Positions 1-7,152 of a DNA stretch of 10,889 nucleotides are shown one piece after another. Positions within the stretch are counted from its first letter, which is position 1. The number at the start of each line of letters is the position of its first letter. Source of the DNA: REEB95 sp035632395 (lineage in GTDB: Bacteria > Pseudomonadota > Alphaproteobacteria > ATCC43930 > CGMCC-115725); assembly GCA_035632395.1 (NCBI GenBank), contig DASQGX010000267.1:1-10889 (forward strand), written 5' to 3'. The translations under genes and the position numbers were made by a program. The notes below the pieces were generated by a model that saw nothing but the letters and a program-made list of their open reading frames with translations, searched no databases and was not told the DNA's origin.

Positions 1-707
1 TCGGCCATCAACGCGCGCAGCCAAACCGCGCGCGGCGGCGGCTCGATGACAAGTGCCGCTTCAGCGGCGCGTGCGAAGGCGATTGCATAAGCGACGGTGC
101 TGTCGCCCGAAGTGCGGCCGGCGAGTTGCGCGCCGCGCGCCAACGTGGCGCCGACCATTAGTTCCTCGATGCCCTTGTGCACGTAACCCAGCCGTTCTTC
201 GAGGCGCACCACCGTCTCACCGCCGGCATGGAAGCGGAAATTGCCGGGCTCGATGATGCCCGCGTGGATTGGACCGACGACAATCCGATGCAGGCCTTCG
301 CCTTCCGCGGGTCGGAATTCATAAGGCGCGCGCGCCTCGGGCCGCGAATGCGGCCATTGGCCGTGATCGAGCCACGGCCGCGCGTCGCTTGCGCCCTCGG
401 CGATAAGTCCGTAAAGGTCGCGCATAGCGCGCTCGAGCCGGACGGCCGGTGGATGCGCGGCGCTGACCGAGGGGAACCGATGATCCGGGCAGGCGAGGCT
501 CAGCACCGCCACCTTGCCGCTCTCGCCGTCGCGCAGCGCCATATGTGCCGCGTCGCGTTCGCCCCACAAACCGAGCAGGGTCGTGCGCTCGTCAGCGAAC
601 GCATGCACCGCCTGCGTCCATACCGTCGCATCAACCACGACGCGCGGCACCGGCCGGTGCGCTGAGACGCGCTTGCCCTTGGTAATGATCTCGTTGAACA
701 AGGTCAT
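1..707 (-). CDS. hyfG: Hydrogenase-4/complex I-like large subunit (HyfG/HycE family, NuoC-NuoD fusion), 3' end cut by window
   Basis: The first 235 codons are present; the frame is open to the left edge. Residues 1 to about 120 form a NuoC-like domain (ERAMRDLYG, residues 92-100). From about residue 140 a NuoD/hydrogenase large-subunit domain begins: GPIHAGIIEPGNFRF (145-159), then EERLGYVHKGIE (170-181). In true [NiFe] hydrogenases of this family the next conserved block is RxCGIC, which supplies two Ni ligands. Here it reads R198-T-S200-G-D-S203, so both cysteines are replaced by serine. The second, C-terminal CxxC motif lies outside the window. The protein should sit in the peripheral arm and contact HyfC and a NuoB-like subunit not seen here. 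The ATG at 707 lies 6 bp after the hyfF stop, so it is the last visible gene of the hyf operon. Family assignment is firm. Loss of hydrogenase activity is inferred from the missing ligands. Confidence 0.9.
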   Translation of the reverse strand, partial: MTLFNEIITKGKRVSAHRPVPRVVVDATVWTQAVHAFADERTTLLGLWGERDAAHMALRDGESGKVAVLSLACPDHRFPSVSAAHPPAVRLERAMRDLYGLIAEGASDARPWLDHGQWPHSRPEARAPYEFRPAEGEGLHRIVVGPIHAGIIEPGNFRFHAGGETVVRLEERLGYVHKGIEELMVGATLARGAQLAGRTSGDSTVAYAIAFARAAEAALVIEPPPRAVWLRALMA

Positions 708-713
708 GGAGCG

Positions 714-2165
714 CTATCCGAGCAGCTGCGAGACATGCTGGAACCAGGCGACGAGTTGCGGTGGCAGATAAAGTCCGGCCGCCAGCACCAGCGCGAGGTG
801 CGCGAAGAGCGGTCCATAGGACGCCTTGACCGGATGGCTGTGGCCGCGCGGCTCGCCGAAAGCGAGACCGTTCAGGCGCAGAAACAGCGCGCCGAGAGCG
901 ATCAGCAATCCGAGCACCAGCAGAATCGCCAAGAGCGGCGCGCGCGCGAAGGTCGAACTCACCATCAGGAACTCGCTCATGAAGATGCCAAGCGGCGGTA
1001 GCCCGGCAATGGCGACGACGCCGGCTACCAGACTCCAGCCGAGCCACGGATGCGTCTCGGTCAAACCGCCGATGTCGGCGATACGCTGCGTGCCCTTGGC
1101 CTGGGCGACATGGCCGACGGCGAAGAAGATGCCGGACTTGGTCAGACTGTGCATCGTCATGTGCAGCAGGCCGGCGAAATTCGCCAGTGGTCCGCCCATG
1201 CCGAAAGCGAAAGTGATGATGCCCATGTGCTCGATCGACGAATAGGCGAACAGCCGCTTGATGTCGCGCCGGCGATAGAGCATGAACGCGCCGAAAATCA
1301 GCGAGACGAGGCCCATCGTCACCATCAGCGGTCCGGGCGCCACCGCCGCTACATTCGCCGCCATCAGCATCTTGAAGCGCAGCACGGCATAGAGCGCGAC
1401 GTTGAGCAGGAGGCCCGACAGCACCGCCGAGATCGGCGTCGGACCTTCGGCGTGGGCGTCGGGCAGCCAGGCGTGCAGCGGCGCCAGGCCGACCTTGGTG
1501 CCGTAGCCCAGCAGCAAGAAGATGAAGGCGACGTTGAGCAGGGCGGGATCGAACTTGCCGGCTTGCGCAACCAGCTTAGTCCAAACCATCGCGTCGAGGC
1601 CTTCACCGATCACCGGTTGCGCCGCGACATAGACCAGTATGGTGCCGAATAGCGCCAAGGCGATACCGACGCTGCCGAGGATGAAATACTTCCAGGCCGC
1701 TTCGAGCGCCTCGTGCGTGCGATAGATACCCACCATCAGGATCGTGGTCAGCGTCGCGGTCTCGATCGCGACCCACATGAGGCCGATATTGTTGGCCACC
1801 AGCGCGACATTCATCGCGCACATCAGCAGCTGGTACATCGCGTGATAGAAGCGCAAATAGGTCGGCGTCAGCCGCCCGGTCTCAAGCTCGTGACCGACAT
1901 AGCTGGCGCTGAACACGCTGGTCGTGAAACCGACAAAAGTGTTGAGCGCGATGAATACGACGTTGAGATCGTCGACCAGCAGGTACGTGCCAGCCGCGGG
2001 ATGCGGCGTAAACAGCAGAGACAACGCCGCAATTAAAGTCAGGAACGCGGCGGCGACGTTCAACCGCGCGGTCAGGCGATAGCCGGGCAGCAACGCCAGC
2101 AGCGCCGCCGCCCCGAGCGGGATCAGGATCACCCACTCGACCCGGACGAAGACGAGATCGTTCAT
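714..2165 (-). CDS. hyfF: Proton-translocating antiporter-like subunit HyfF (NuoN/NuoM-like)
   Basis: This is a 483-residue polytopic membrane protein of the Mrp/complex I antiporter family. Charged residues expected along the ion path are present: E135 (WVAIETATL), K159 (AAWKYF), K224 (GTKVGLAPLHAWLPDAHAEG, 222-241), K343 (LTKSGIFF) and E398 (FMSEF). Position 255 (SGLLLNVALY) is Asn where NuoM has a Lys; I believe HyfF proteins commonly have this. Length is a little below E. coli HyfF (about 526). The ATG at 2165 overlaps the hyfE stop as ATGA (4 bp), and GGAG at 2173-2176 is a suitable ribosome binding site. The TAG at 714-716 is 6 bp before hyfG. Its likely role is pumping H+ or Na+ across the inner membrane as the distal part of the complex. 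Assignment to HyfF rather than HyfD rests on the order between hyfE and hyfG and on the motif wording. Confidence 0.93.
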   Translation of the reverse strand: MNDLVFVRVEWVILIPLGAAALLALLPGYRLTARLNVAAAFLTLIAALSLLFTPHPAAGTYLLVDDLNVVFIALNTFVGFTTSVFSASYVGHELETGRLTPTYLRFYHAMYQLLMCAMNVALVANNIGLMWVAIETATLTTILMVGIYRTHEALEAAWKYFILGSVGIALALFGTILVYVAAQPVIGEGLDAMVWTKLVAQAGKFDPALLNVAFIFLLLGYGTKVGLAPLHAWLPDAHAEGPTPISAVLSGLLLNVALYAVLRFKMLMAANVAAVAPGPLMVTMGLVSLIFGAFMLYRRRDIKRLFAYSSIEHMGIITFAFGMGGPLANFAGLLHMTMHSLTKSGIFFAVGHVAQAKGTQRIADIGGLTETHPWLGWSLVAGVVAIAGLPPLGIFMSEFLMVSSTFARAPLLAILLVLGLLIALGALFLRLNGLAFGEPRGHSHPVKASYGPLFAHLALVLAAGLYLPPQLVAWFQHVSQLLG

Positions 2166-2824
2166 CGTCGTTCTCCGCGGAACTGGTCGAGCGCTGCGAG
2201 ATCGACGGTGTCGAAGCGCTCGCGAATGCGGAACAGGAAAATGCCGATGACGATGAACGCGATCAGGACCGAAAAGGCGACGCTGATTTCGACCACCAGC
2301 GGCATGCCCTTGGCGCCGGTCGCGGCCAGGATCAGGCCGTTCTCGAGCGACATGAATCCCACCACCTGGCTCACGGCATTACGCCGCGTCACCATGATGA
2401 GCAGACCAAGCAACACCACCGCGAGGGCGAAAGCGAGGTCCTCGCGCGCGATCGGCGCCGCTGCGGCCGTCACGCGCAGCATCACCACCATCGACAGCGC
2501 CACCAGCGCCATGCCGGCGAGCATGGTCGGGCCGATGCCGACGACGGTTTCAATCTCGCGATGGATGCCAAGACGCTCGATAATGCGGCGCAACGCCACC
2601 GGAATGACAATCGCCTTGAAGCCGAGCGCCAGCGCTGCGGTGACGTAGAGATGCGGCGCGTTCTGGATGTCGGCCTGCCACGCCACCGCCAGCGCGAGCA
2701 CCAGCGCGTGCAACGCGTAAATATTGAGCAGCGACGTGAGGCGGTCTTGATAGAGCAGAACGAAGCTCACCAGCACTAGGCCGCCGGCGAGGAGATGTGC
2801 GGTGTCGAAGGCGAGATTCGGCAT
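2162..2824 (-). CDS. hyfE: Hydrogenase-4 membrane subunit HyfE (NuoK-like)
   Basis: This is a 220-residue hydrophobic protein with about six or seven predicted membrane segments, the usual size for HyfE. The C-terminal half resembles NuoK: GFMSLENGLIL (156-166) carries E161, and E179 lies in the next helix (PLVVEISVAF). These two would correspond to the membrane glutamates of NuoK that take part in proton transfer; the correspondence is by inspection. A positively charged loop (RRIIERLGIHRE, 79-90) separates the halves. The ATG at 2824 shares one base with the hyfC TGA (TGATG), and its own TGA overlaps the hyfF ATG by 4 bp, so translation is probably coupled on both sides. The frame stays open for 223 codons upstream, but that stretch is Arg-rich and lies inside hyfC, so the start at 2824 is preferred. 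Confidence 0.9.
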   Translation of the reverse strand: MPNLAFDTAHLLAGGLVLVSFVLLYQDRLTSLLNIYALHALVLALAVAWQADIQNAPHLYVTAALALGFKAIVIPVALRRIIERLGIHREIETVVGIGPTMLAGMALVALSMVVMLRVTAAAAPIAREDLAFALAVVLLGLLIMVTRRNAVSQVVGFMSLENGLILAATGAKGMPLVVEISVAFSVLIAFIVIGIFLFRIRERFDTVDLAALDQFRGERR

Positions 2825-3780
2825 CAGAAGCTTCCCGACACGAAGCGCAAAAGCGTGCCGAGCAATCCCAGCATCAGCGCCGCACCGATAAATTGCGGCA
2901 CGCGGAAGACGCGCATCTTGGCGATGGCGGTCTCGAACACCGCGAGCAAGCCGCCGCCGACGACGAGCTTGACGACGTAGGCGCCGGCCCCGATGAGCAG
3001 CGCGGCGAAACCGGCTTCGGAACCGGCGATGCCCCAGGGCGCGAAGATGCAGGCAATCAGCGAGATATAAAGCAGGAGCTTCAGCGCCGCGGCGAGCTCG
3101 ATCAATGCCAGGTGCCGGCCCGAATATTCCAGCACCATCGCTTCGTGCACCATCGTCAGTTCCAGGTGCGTCGCCGGATTGTCGACCGGAATGCGCGCGT
3201 TCTCGGCGATGGCGACGATGATCAGCGCGAACAGCGCCAAGCCGAGCGAGACGCGGACGCCGACCATGGGCGAGTTCATCACGCCGGCGATGGTCGAAAG
3301 CTGGGTCGAGCCGGCGATCAGCGCCAGCGTGAACACGATCATCAGCATCGCCGGCTCGGCGAGCGAGGCGATCATCACTTCGCGGCTCGAGCCGATGCCG
3401 CCGAAGCTGGTGCCGACGTCCATGCCGGCAAGCGCCAGGAAGAAGCGCGCGCTGGCGAGCAGCGCGATAATGGCGATGAGGTCGGCCGACCAACTGAACA
3501 ACAGCCCAGTGGCGAAGGTTGGCACGAGCGCCGCCGCCACCCAGGTCGTCGCGAAGATCAGATAAGGCGTGACGCGGAACAGCCAGCTCGCATTTTCCGC
3601 CAGCACCACCTCTTTGCGGATGAGGCGCAACAGGTCACGGTAGGGCTGGATAATCGAAGCCCCGCGGTGTCGCGTCAGCCGCGCCTTGCACTTGCGCACC
3701 AGCCCGACAAGGCCGGGCGCCAGCAGCAGCACGACCAGCATCTGCGCAAACTGCACGGCGAGGTCGTGAATCAAAGCCAT
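2824..3780 (-). CDS. hyfC: Hydrogenase-4 membrane subunit HyfC/HycD (NuoH-like)
   Basis: This 318-residue membrane protein matches the usual length of HyfC/HycD and NuoH. Family motifs are plain: RHRGASIIQPYRDLLRLIRK (37-56) after the first helix, DVGTSFGGIGSSREVMIASL (121-140), and ARIPVDNPATHLELTMVHEA (195-214), which corresponds to the quinone-site loop region of NuoH. E144, E193, E207, E213 and E218 are acidic residues of the kind that link the redox arm to the pumping subunits. NuoH-type subunits anchor the peripheral redox subunits to the membrane. The ATG at 3780 lies inside hyfB (10-bp overlap) without a strong Shine-Dalgarno, so translation is probably coupled to hyfB. The frame continues upstream to 4098 in Arg/Pro-rich sequence, which is the antisense-free third frame of hyfB and not part of this protein. 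Confidence 0.93.
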   Translation of the reverse strand: MALIHDLAVQFAQMLVVLLLAPGLVGLVRKCKARLTRHRGASIIQPYRDLLRLIRKEVVLAENASWLFRVTPYLIFATTWVAAALVPTFATGLLFSWSADLIAIIALLASARFFLALAGMDVGTSFGGIGSSREVMIASLAEPAMLMIVFTLALIAGSTQLSTIAGVMNSPMVGVRVSLGLALFALIIVAIAENARIPVDNPATHLELTMVHEAMVLEYSGRHLALIELAAALKLLLYISLIACIFAPWGIAGSEAGFAALLIGAGAYVVKLVVGGGLLAVFETAIAKMRVFRVPQFIGAALMLGLLGTLLRFVSGSF

Positions 3781-5780
3781 ATCGCCAGCACCAGCAGCAG
3801 GATGACGAGCAGCGCGAACACGAGGCTCAGGTATTTGCGGATGGTGAGGAACTGGAACTGGTTCAGATATCCCGCCGTCGCCGCGACCGAGCCTTCGATC
3901 GGCGCATAACACCAGTCCCAAACCAGATCGCGCAGGCTGACGTGGAGCACCGCCGGCCGCGCGTCGCCGGGCCGCGGCATGTCGACGCGTTCGCGCGCGT
4001 GGAAGGCGAGGGTGCCGTAGACCCGGCGGATCGGCTGGGCGAAGCTTGCGGCGCTGTATTGCGTCAGCGGGCTCGGATCGGGCGTGCCGCAATCCCACGC
4101 CGCCGAACGCCGGAGCGCACGCGAAGCGAAGCGATGGATCGCCGATGCCGAGATCAGTCCGGCGAGTCCGATGAACACGAAGACGAGCAGTCCGTCATAG
4201 GAGCTGCGGCTCGCCGCGATCGGCACGATGCTGAGCCACGGATCGCTCGCCTGCACCGGCATACGGCTGCCGAGCAGCGCTTGGCTCACCGGCGCCAGCG
4301 CGTCGATGACGAAGCCGGGCAGGATGCCGGCCAGCAAACAAAGCGTGGCGAGGCCGAACATCGCCGCCAGCGAGAAGCGGTCGGTCTCCTTTGCCCTCTC
4401 GGCGACCGGTGTACGCGGCCGGCCGAGAAACGTGACGCCGTAAGCCTTGACGAAGCACGCCGCCGCGAGCGCCGCGGACAGCGCGAGCAGCGCGCCGACG
4501 CCGGGCACCAGGATCTTCAATCCCCACTGCGGCACCGCCGGGCTCAGGAGGATCGCTTGGAAGGTGAGCCATTCGGAGACGAAGCCGTTCAAGGGCGGCA
4601 GCGCTGAAATGGCGACGCAGCCGACCAGGAAGGCAAACGCCGCATATGGCATGCGGTGAATCAAGCCGCCGAGATGCTCCATGTCGCGCTCGCCGGTGGC
4701 GGTCAGCACCGATCCGGCGCCGAAGAACAGTAGGCTCTTGAACAGCGAATGGTTGAAGACGTGGAACAACGCGGCGGTGAGCGCGAGCGCGGCGGCGAGC
4801 GGCATGGCGTTGGCCTGGAAGCCAATCGCCAATCCGACGCCGATAAAGACGATGCCGATGTTCTCCACCGTGTGATAGGCGAGCAGGCGCTTCAAATCGT
4901 GCTGCATCAACGCATAGAGCACGCCCATCACCGTCGTGATTCCGGCTAGCGCCAGCACCGTCATGCTCGCCCACCAGCTCGGCGTGCCGAGCAGGTCAAG
5001 CACGATGCGGATGAAGCCGTAGACCGCGACCTTGGTCATGACGCCGCTCATCAGTGCCGAGACGTGGCTCGGCGCCGCCGGATGGGCAAGCGGCAGCCAG
5101 ACATGGAGCGGCACCAGGCCGGCCTTCGATCCGGCGCCAAGAAGCGCCAGCGTCAGCACCAGCGCCGCGATCAGTGGCGCGTGATGGTCGGCGCGCATGA
5201 CTTCGAAGGCGTAGCCGCCGGTCGGCCCAGCGAGCAAACCGAACGCCAGCATCAGTGTGAAGGTGCCGAAGCTCGCCATCACCAGATAGATGAATCCGGC
5301 GCGGCGGTTGTCGGCGTCGCGGTGATGCGCCATCACCATCGCCCACGACGTCAGCGACATGAACTCCCACGACAGCAGGAAGGTGAAGGCATCGTCGGCC
5401 AGCACCACCAGGTTCATGGCGGCGAGGAAGGCAGGATAGAATGGCAGCACGCGCTGCGGTTCCGTTTCGTGCGTGCCGTAGCCGAGCGCATAGAGGCTCG
5501 CGGCCGCGCCGCCAAGATCGACGACGACAAGGAAGAACGCAGCCAGCGCATCGATGCGGAAATGCGCGCCGAGCCACGGCAGCCCGAGCGGCAATACAAC
5601 CGTCGGCGCCGTGGCACCGCTCAAGAGCTGCGCGAGGGCGGCGACGAGCGCGAAGGCACAGGCGGCGAGGCTCAAGCCGTAGACGATCGGCGTGCCGGCG
5701 CTGCTGCGCGCAGTGGCAACGCCGAGGACGGAGACAACCAGCAGCGCGGCAACACAGGCGAGGATCACCACCAGAGTCAT
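3771..5780 (-). CDS. hyfB: Proton-translocating antiporter-like subunit HyfB (NuoL/NuoM-like)
   Basis: From the ATG at 5780 this is 669 residues, normal for HyfB/HycC. The antiporter core has E139 (SWEFMSLTSW), K219 (GSKAGLVPLHVWLP), K250 (GVMTKVAVYG), K348 (NHSLFKSLLFFGAG) and E403 (GFVSEWL), the charged residues of a working ion channel. The C-terminal block WDCGTPDPSPLTQYSAASFA (562-581) followed by QPIRRVYG is typical of HyfB, and the protein ends in a membrane helix (about 650-669). It is the first gene of the hyf operon. Two in-frame TTG codons 10 and 15 bases upstream (first at 5795) are alternative starts. GAGGG at 5803-5807, inside the neighbouring repeat, is better placed for the TTG at 5795 than for the ATG, so the start is not settled. 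No clear promoter is visible; transcription may come from the regulator gene upstream. A third antiporter subunit (HyfD) is absent. Confidence 0.93.
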   Translation of the reverse strand: MTLVVILACVAALLVVSVLGVATARSSAGTPIVYGLSLAACAFALVAALAQLLSGATAPTVVLPLGLPWLGAHFRIDALAAFFLVVVDLGGAAASLYALGYGTHETEPQRVLPFYPAFLAAMNLVVLADDAFTFLLSWEFMSLTSWAMVMAHHRDADNRRAGFIYLVMASFGTFTLMLAFGLLAGPTGGYAFEVMRADHHAPLIAALVLTLALLGAGSKAGLVPLHVWLPLAHPAAPSHVSALMSGVMTKVAVYGFIRIVLDLLGTPSWWASMTVLALAGITTVMGVLYALMQHDLKRLLAYHTVENIGIVFIGVGLAIGFQANAMPLAAALALTAALFHVFNHSLFKSLLFFGAGSVLTATGERDMEHLGGLIHRMPYAAFAFLVGCVAISALPPLNGFVSEWLTFQAILLSPAVPQWGLKILVPGVGALLALSAALAAACFVKAYGVTFLGRPRTPVAERAKETDRFSLAAMFGLATLCLLAGILPGFVIDALAPVSQALLGSRMPVQASDPWLSIVPIAASRSSYDGLLVFVFIGLAGLISASAIHRFASRALRRSAAWDCGTPDPSPLTQYSAASFAQPIRRVYGTLAFHARERVDMPRPGDARPAVLHVSLRDLVWDWCYAPIEGSVAATAGYLNQFQFLTIRKYLSLVFALLVILLLVLAIWL

Positions 5781-5802
5781 GCGCGGCTGCAACAAAAAGT
5801 AA

Positions 5803-5841
5803 CCCTCATCCCCTTCAGGGGGAGAGGGCAGGGTGAGGGGG
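5803..5841. repeat. REP-like palindromic repeat, copy 1
   Basis: A 39-base G/C-run element. It begins CCCTCATCCCC, turns at TTCA and returns as GGGGGAGAGGG...GTGAGGGGG. Outer arms (CCCTCA/TGAGGG) and inner arms (CCCC/GGGG) can pair, so it can fold as an imperfect hairpin. It is a near copy of the element at 5874-5913 in the same orientation. Elements of this wording are scattered between genes in many alphaproteobacteria (from memory, not searched). It ends 22 bp before the hyfB ATG, so it lies in the leader of the hyf transcript if transcription starts further upstream. Confidence 0.8.
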
Positions 5842-5873
5842 ACGCCGGGACGATGGCATCCAATCCCAAAAAT

Positions 5874-5913
5874 CCCTCGCCCCCTTCAAGGGGGAGAGGG
5901 AAGGGTGAGGGGG
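5874..5913. repeat. REP-like palindromic repeat, copy 2
   Basis: A 40-base second copy of the same element in direct orientation, starting CCCTCGCCCCCTTCAAGGGG and ending GGGTGAGGGGG. It differs from copy 1 by a few substitutions and one extra C. The central stem CCCCCT-TCA-AGGGGG is longer and cleaner than in copy 1. The start-to-start distance is 71 bp, and the 32 bp between the copies show no repeat. The element lies 24 bp after the stop of the small regulator gene. On RNA its hairpin could stall polymerase or protect an end, but there is no U-run, so it is not called a terminator. Confidence 0.8.
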
Positions 5914-5937
5914 TCAAACTCGATTGCGCGGACTCAC

Positions 5938-6198
5938 TCACGTCGAACTCGTCCGTGTCTTCAGCCGCACGCCGCGACCGCCATCGGTGCTCGCCGTGCC
6001 TTCGCCGATCAGCTCGATGCCGGCCGCCGCCAGCGCATTGACCAGCTTGGTCAGGGAATCGACGTTGCCGCGGATGACGCCGTCGCTCGCTTCCATGCGC
6101 TGGATGGTCGGGACGGACAGGCCGCAGAGATCGGCGAGCTTCTTTTGATCGATGCCGAGCAGCGCGCGCGCCGCCCGGAGCTGAGGGGCGGATATCAC
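5938..6198 (-). CDS. Small XRE-type helix-turn-helix transcriptional regulator
   Basis: An 86-residue protein made almost wholly of one HTH_XRE domain. It starts ISAPQLRAARALLGIDQKKL; the helix-turn-helix falls at about residues 18-36 (QKKLADLCGLSVPTIQRME). Residues 45-62 (NVDSLTKLVNALAAAGIE) form the last helix of the domain, followed by a glycine-rich tail ending GGRGVRLKTRTSST. Short one-domain regulators with this opening are common in Hyphomicrobiales. The start must be the GTG at 6198: an in-frame TGA lies at 6202-6204, and the nearest upstream ATG (6209) is in another frame. No good Shine-Dalgarno is seen. The palindrome at 6206-6242 is its likely own operator. The gene lies between coxM and hyfB in the same direction, so it may also govern hyf; its targets and signal are unknown. 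Confidence 0.88.
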   Translation of the reverse strand: MISAPQLRAARALLGIDQKKLADLCGLSVPTIQRMEASDGVIRGNVDSLTKLVNALAAAGIELIGEGTASTDGGRGVRLKTRTSST

Positions 6199-6205
6199 GG
6201 TTCAG

Positions 6206-6242
6206 CCATGATAAATGATATCTTAAGCATCACTTATAATGG
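6206..6242. promoter_or_regulatory. Imperfect palindrome upstream of the XRE gene, probable operator
   Basis: Two 14-base arms, CCATGATAAATGAT (6206-6219) and ATCACTTATAATGG (6229-6242), are inverted repeats matching at 12 of 14 positions across a 9-base centre containing CTTAAG. The site is a marked AT-rich island in otherwise GC-rich DNA and ends 7 bp before the GTG start of the regulator. On the - strand, TATCAT occurs twice in the arm nearest the gene (6215-6220 and 6208-6213) and could serve as a -10 element, though no good -35 is visible. A dimeric repressor bound here would cover the promoter, which suggests autoregulation. The palindrome is seen directly; its role is inference. Confidence 0.6.
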
Positions 6243-6337
6243 ATAAACCGTGAGTTGGCCTGCGCGCAAGCGCAAACCGCGCGTCAGCCTGTCGCGGCTT
6301 GAATTGCCGAACGCTGCCCCTTGTTGATACGAGCGGT

Positions 6338-7132
6338 TTACCCCGCCGCCGCGACCGCGCGGCGCGCCATCACGCCGACGAGATGCGCGCGGTATTCGGG
6401 GCTGGCATGGATGTCGCCGTTGAGTCCGTCCTGCTTCTGCGCAATCGACTTGATCGCGTCGGCGGAGAAGCTCTTCGACAGCGCCGCTTCCATCTCCTTC
6501 TGGCGGAAGACGCACGGCCCCGCGCCGGTCACAGCGACGCGCACGCCGTCCTTATGCTTCGCTACGAAGACGCCGACGATGGCGTAGCGCGACGCCGGAT
6601 TGGGGAATTTCATATAGGCGGCCTTCTCGGGGATCGGAAAGCTCACCGCGGTCACGATCTCGCCGGCGTCGAGCGCGGTCTCGAACATGCCCCTGAAGAA
6701 ATCGTCGGCGGCGATCTTGCGCTTGTTGGTGATCACCGTCGCGTTGAGCGCCACCACCGCCGACGGATAATCCGCCGCCGGATCGTTGTTCGAGATCGAG
6801 CCGCCGAGCGTGCCGCGATTGCGCACCGCCGGATCGCCGATATGCGACGCGAGATGGGCGAGGGCGGGGATCGCCTTCTGCACTTCGGCCGATTCCGCGA
6901 CTTCGACGTGCCGCGTCATTGCGCCGATCACCACCGCGTTGCCATCGCGCTTGGTGCCTTTGAGTTCGGCGATGCCATTGATGTCGACGAGGTCGGTCGG
7001 CTTGGCCAGGCGCTGCTTCAAGGTCGGGATCAGCGTCATGCCGCCGGCGACGAGCTTCGCTTCGCTCTTCTGCGTGACTAGCGCCGACGCATCCGCGACG
7101 TTTTTCGCTTTGTGATATTCGAAGTTATACAT
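6338..7132 (-). CDS. coxM: FAD-binding subunit of CO dehydrogenase/xanthine dehydrogenase-like molybdenum hydroxylase (CoxM family)
   Basis: This is a 264-residue flavoprotein subunit, at the short end of the CoxM range. Both FAD-pyrophosphate motifs are present: AGGMTLIP (29-36) and TLGGSISNNDPAADYP (108-123). The C-terminal CO_deh_flav_C-type region covers about residues 165-260. The subunit passes electrons from the [2Fe-2S] clusters through FAD to an acceptor. ATG 7132 is chosen because the family N-terminus MYNFEYHKAK starts there and AGGGAGAGG lies 6 bp upstream (7139-7147). The frame extends a further 57 codons as Arg-rich sequence inside coxL, which is rejected. It is last in the S-L-M order, 20 bp after coxL. 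After its stop, 139 bp separate it from the XRE gene. No strong terminator is seen there, so read-through into the regulator is possible. Confidence 0.93.
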   Translation of the reverse strand: MYNFEYHKAKNVADASALVTQKSEAKLVAGGMTLIPTLKQRLAKPTDLVDINGIAELKGTKRDGNAVVIGAMTRHVEVAESAEVQKAIPALAHLASHIGDPAVRNRGTLGGSISNNDPAADYPSAVVALNATVITNKRKIAADDFFRGMFETALDAGEIVTAVSFPIPEKAAYMKFPNPASRYAIVGVFVAKHKDGVRVAVTGAGPCVFRQKEMEAALSKSFSADAIKSIAQKQDGLNGDIHASPEYRAHLVGVMARRAVAAAG

Positions 7133-7138
7133 CGCTTG

Positions 7139-7147
7139 CCTCTCCCT
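7139..7147 (-). promoter_or_regulatory. Ribosome binding site of coxM
   Basis: AGGGAGAGG on the - strand, 6 bp before the ATG at 7132, in the 20-bp gap after the coxL stop. It fixes the coxM start against the longer upstream frame. Confidence 0.75.
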
Positions 7148-7152
7148 GAATT

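Noticed and set aside
2797..3909. Long open frame on the + strand opposite hyfC/hyfB
   Set aside because: Its product is rich in R, H, Q, E and D with no domain-like pattern, and it lies antisense to genes with clear family motifs. Such frames are common shadows in GC-rich DNA.
5803..5913. CRISPR array
   Set aside because: There are only two copies of a self-complementary G/C-run element, a single spacer and no cas genes.
6235..6240. TATAAT on the + strand as a promoter
   Set aside because: There is no -35 at a proper distance and no + strand gene downstream. It is better explained as part of the palindrome arm.
6261..6274. Hairpin TGCGC-GCAA-GCGCA after coxM as a terminator
   Set aside because: The stem is only 5 bp and there is no T-run after it on the - strand. 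Stems like this arise easily in GC-rich DNA.
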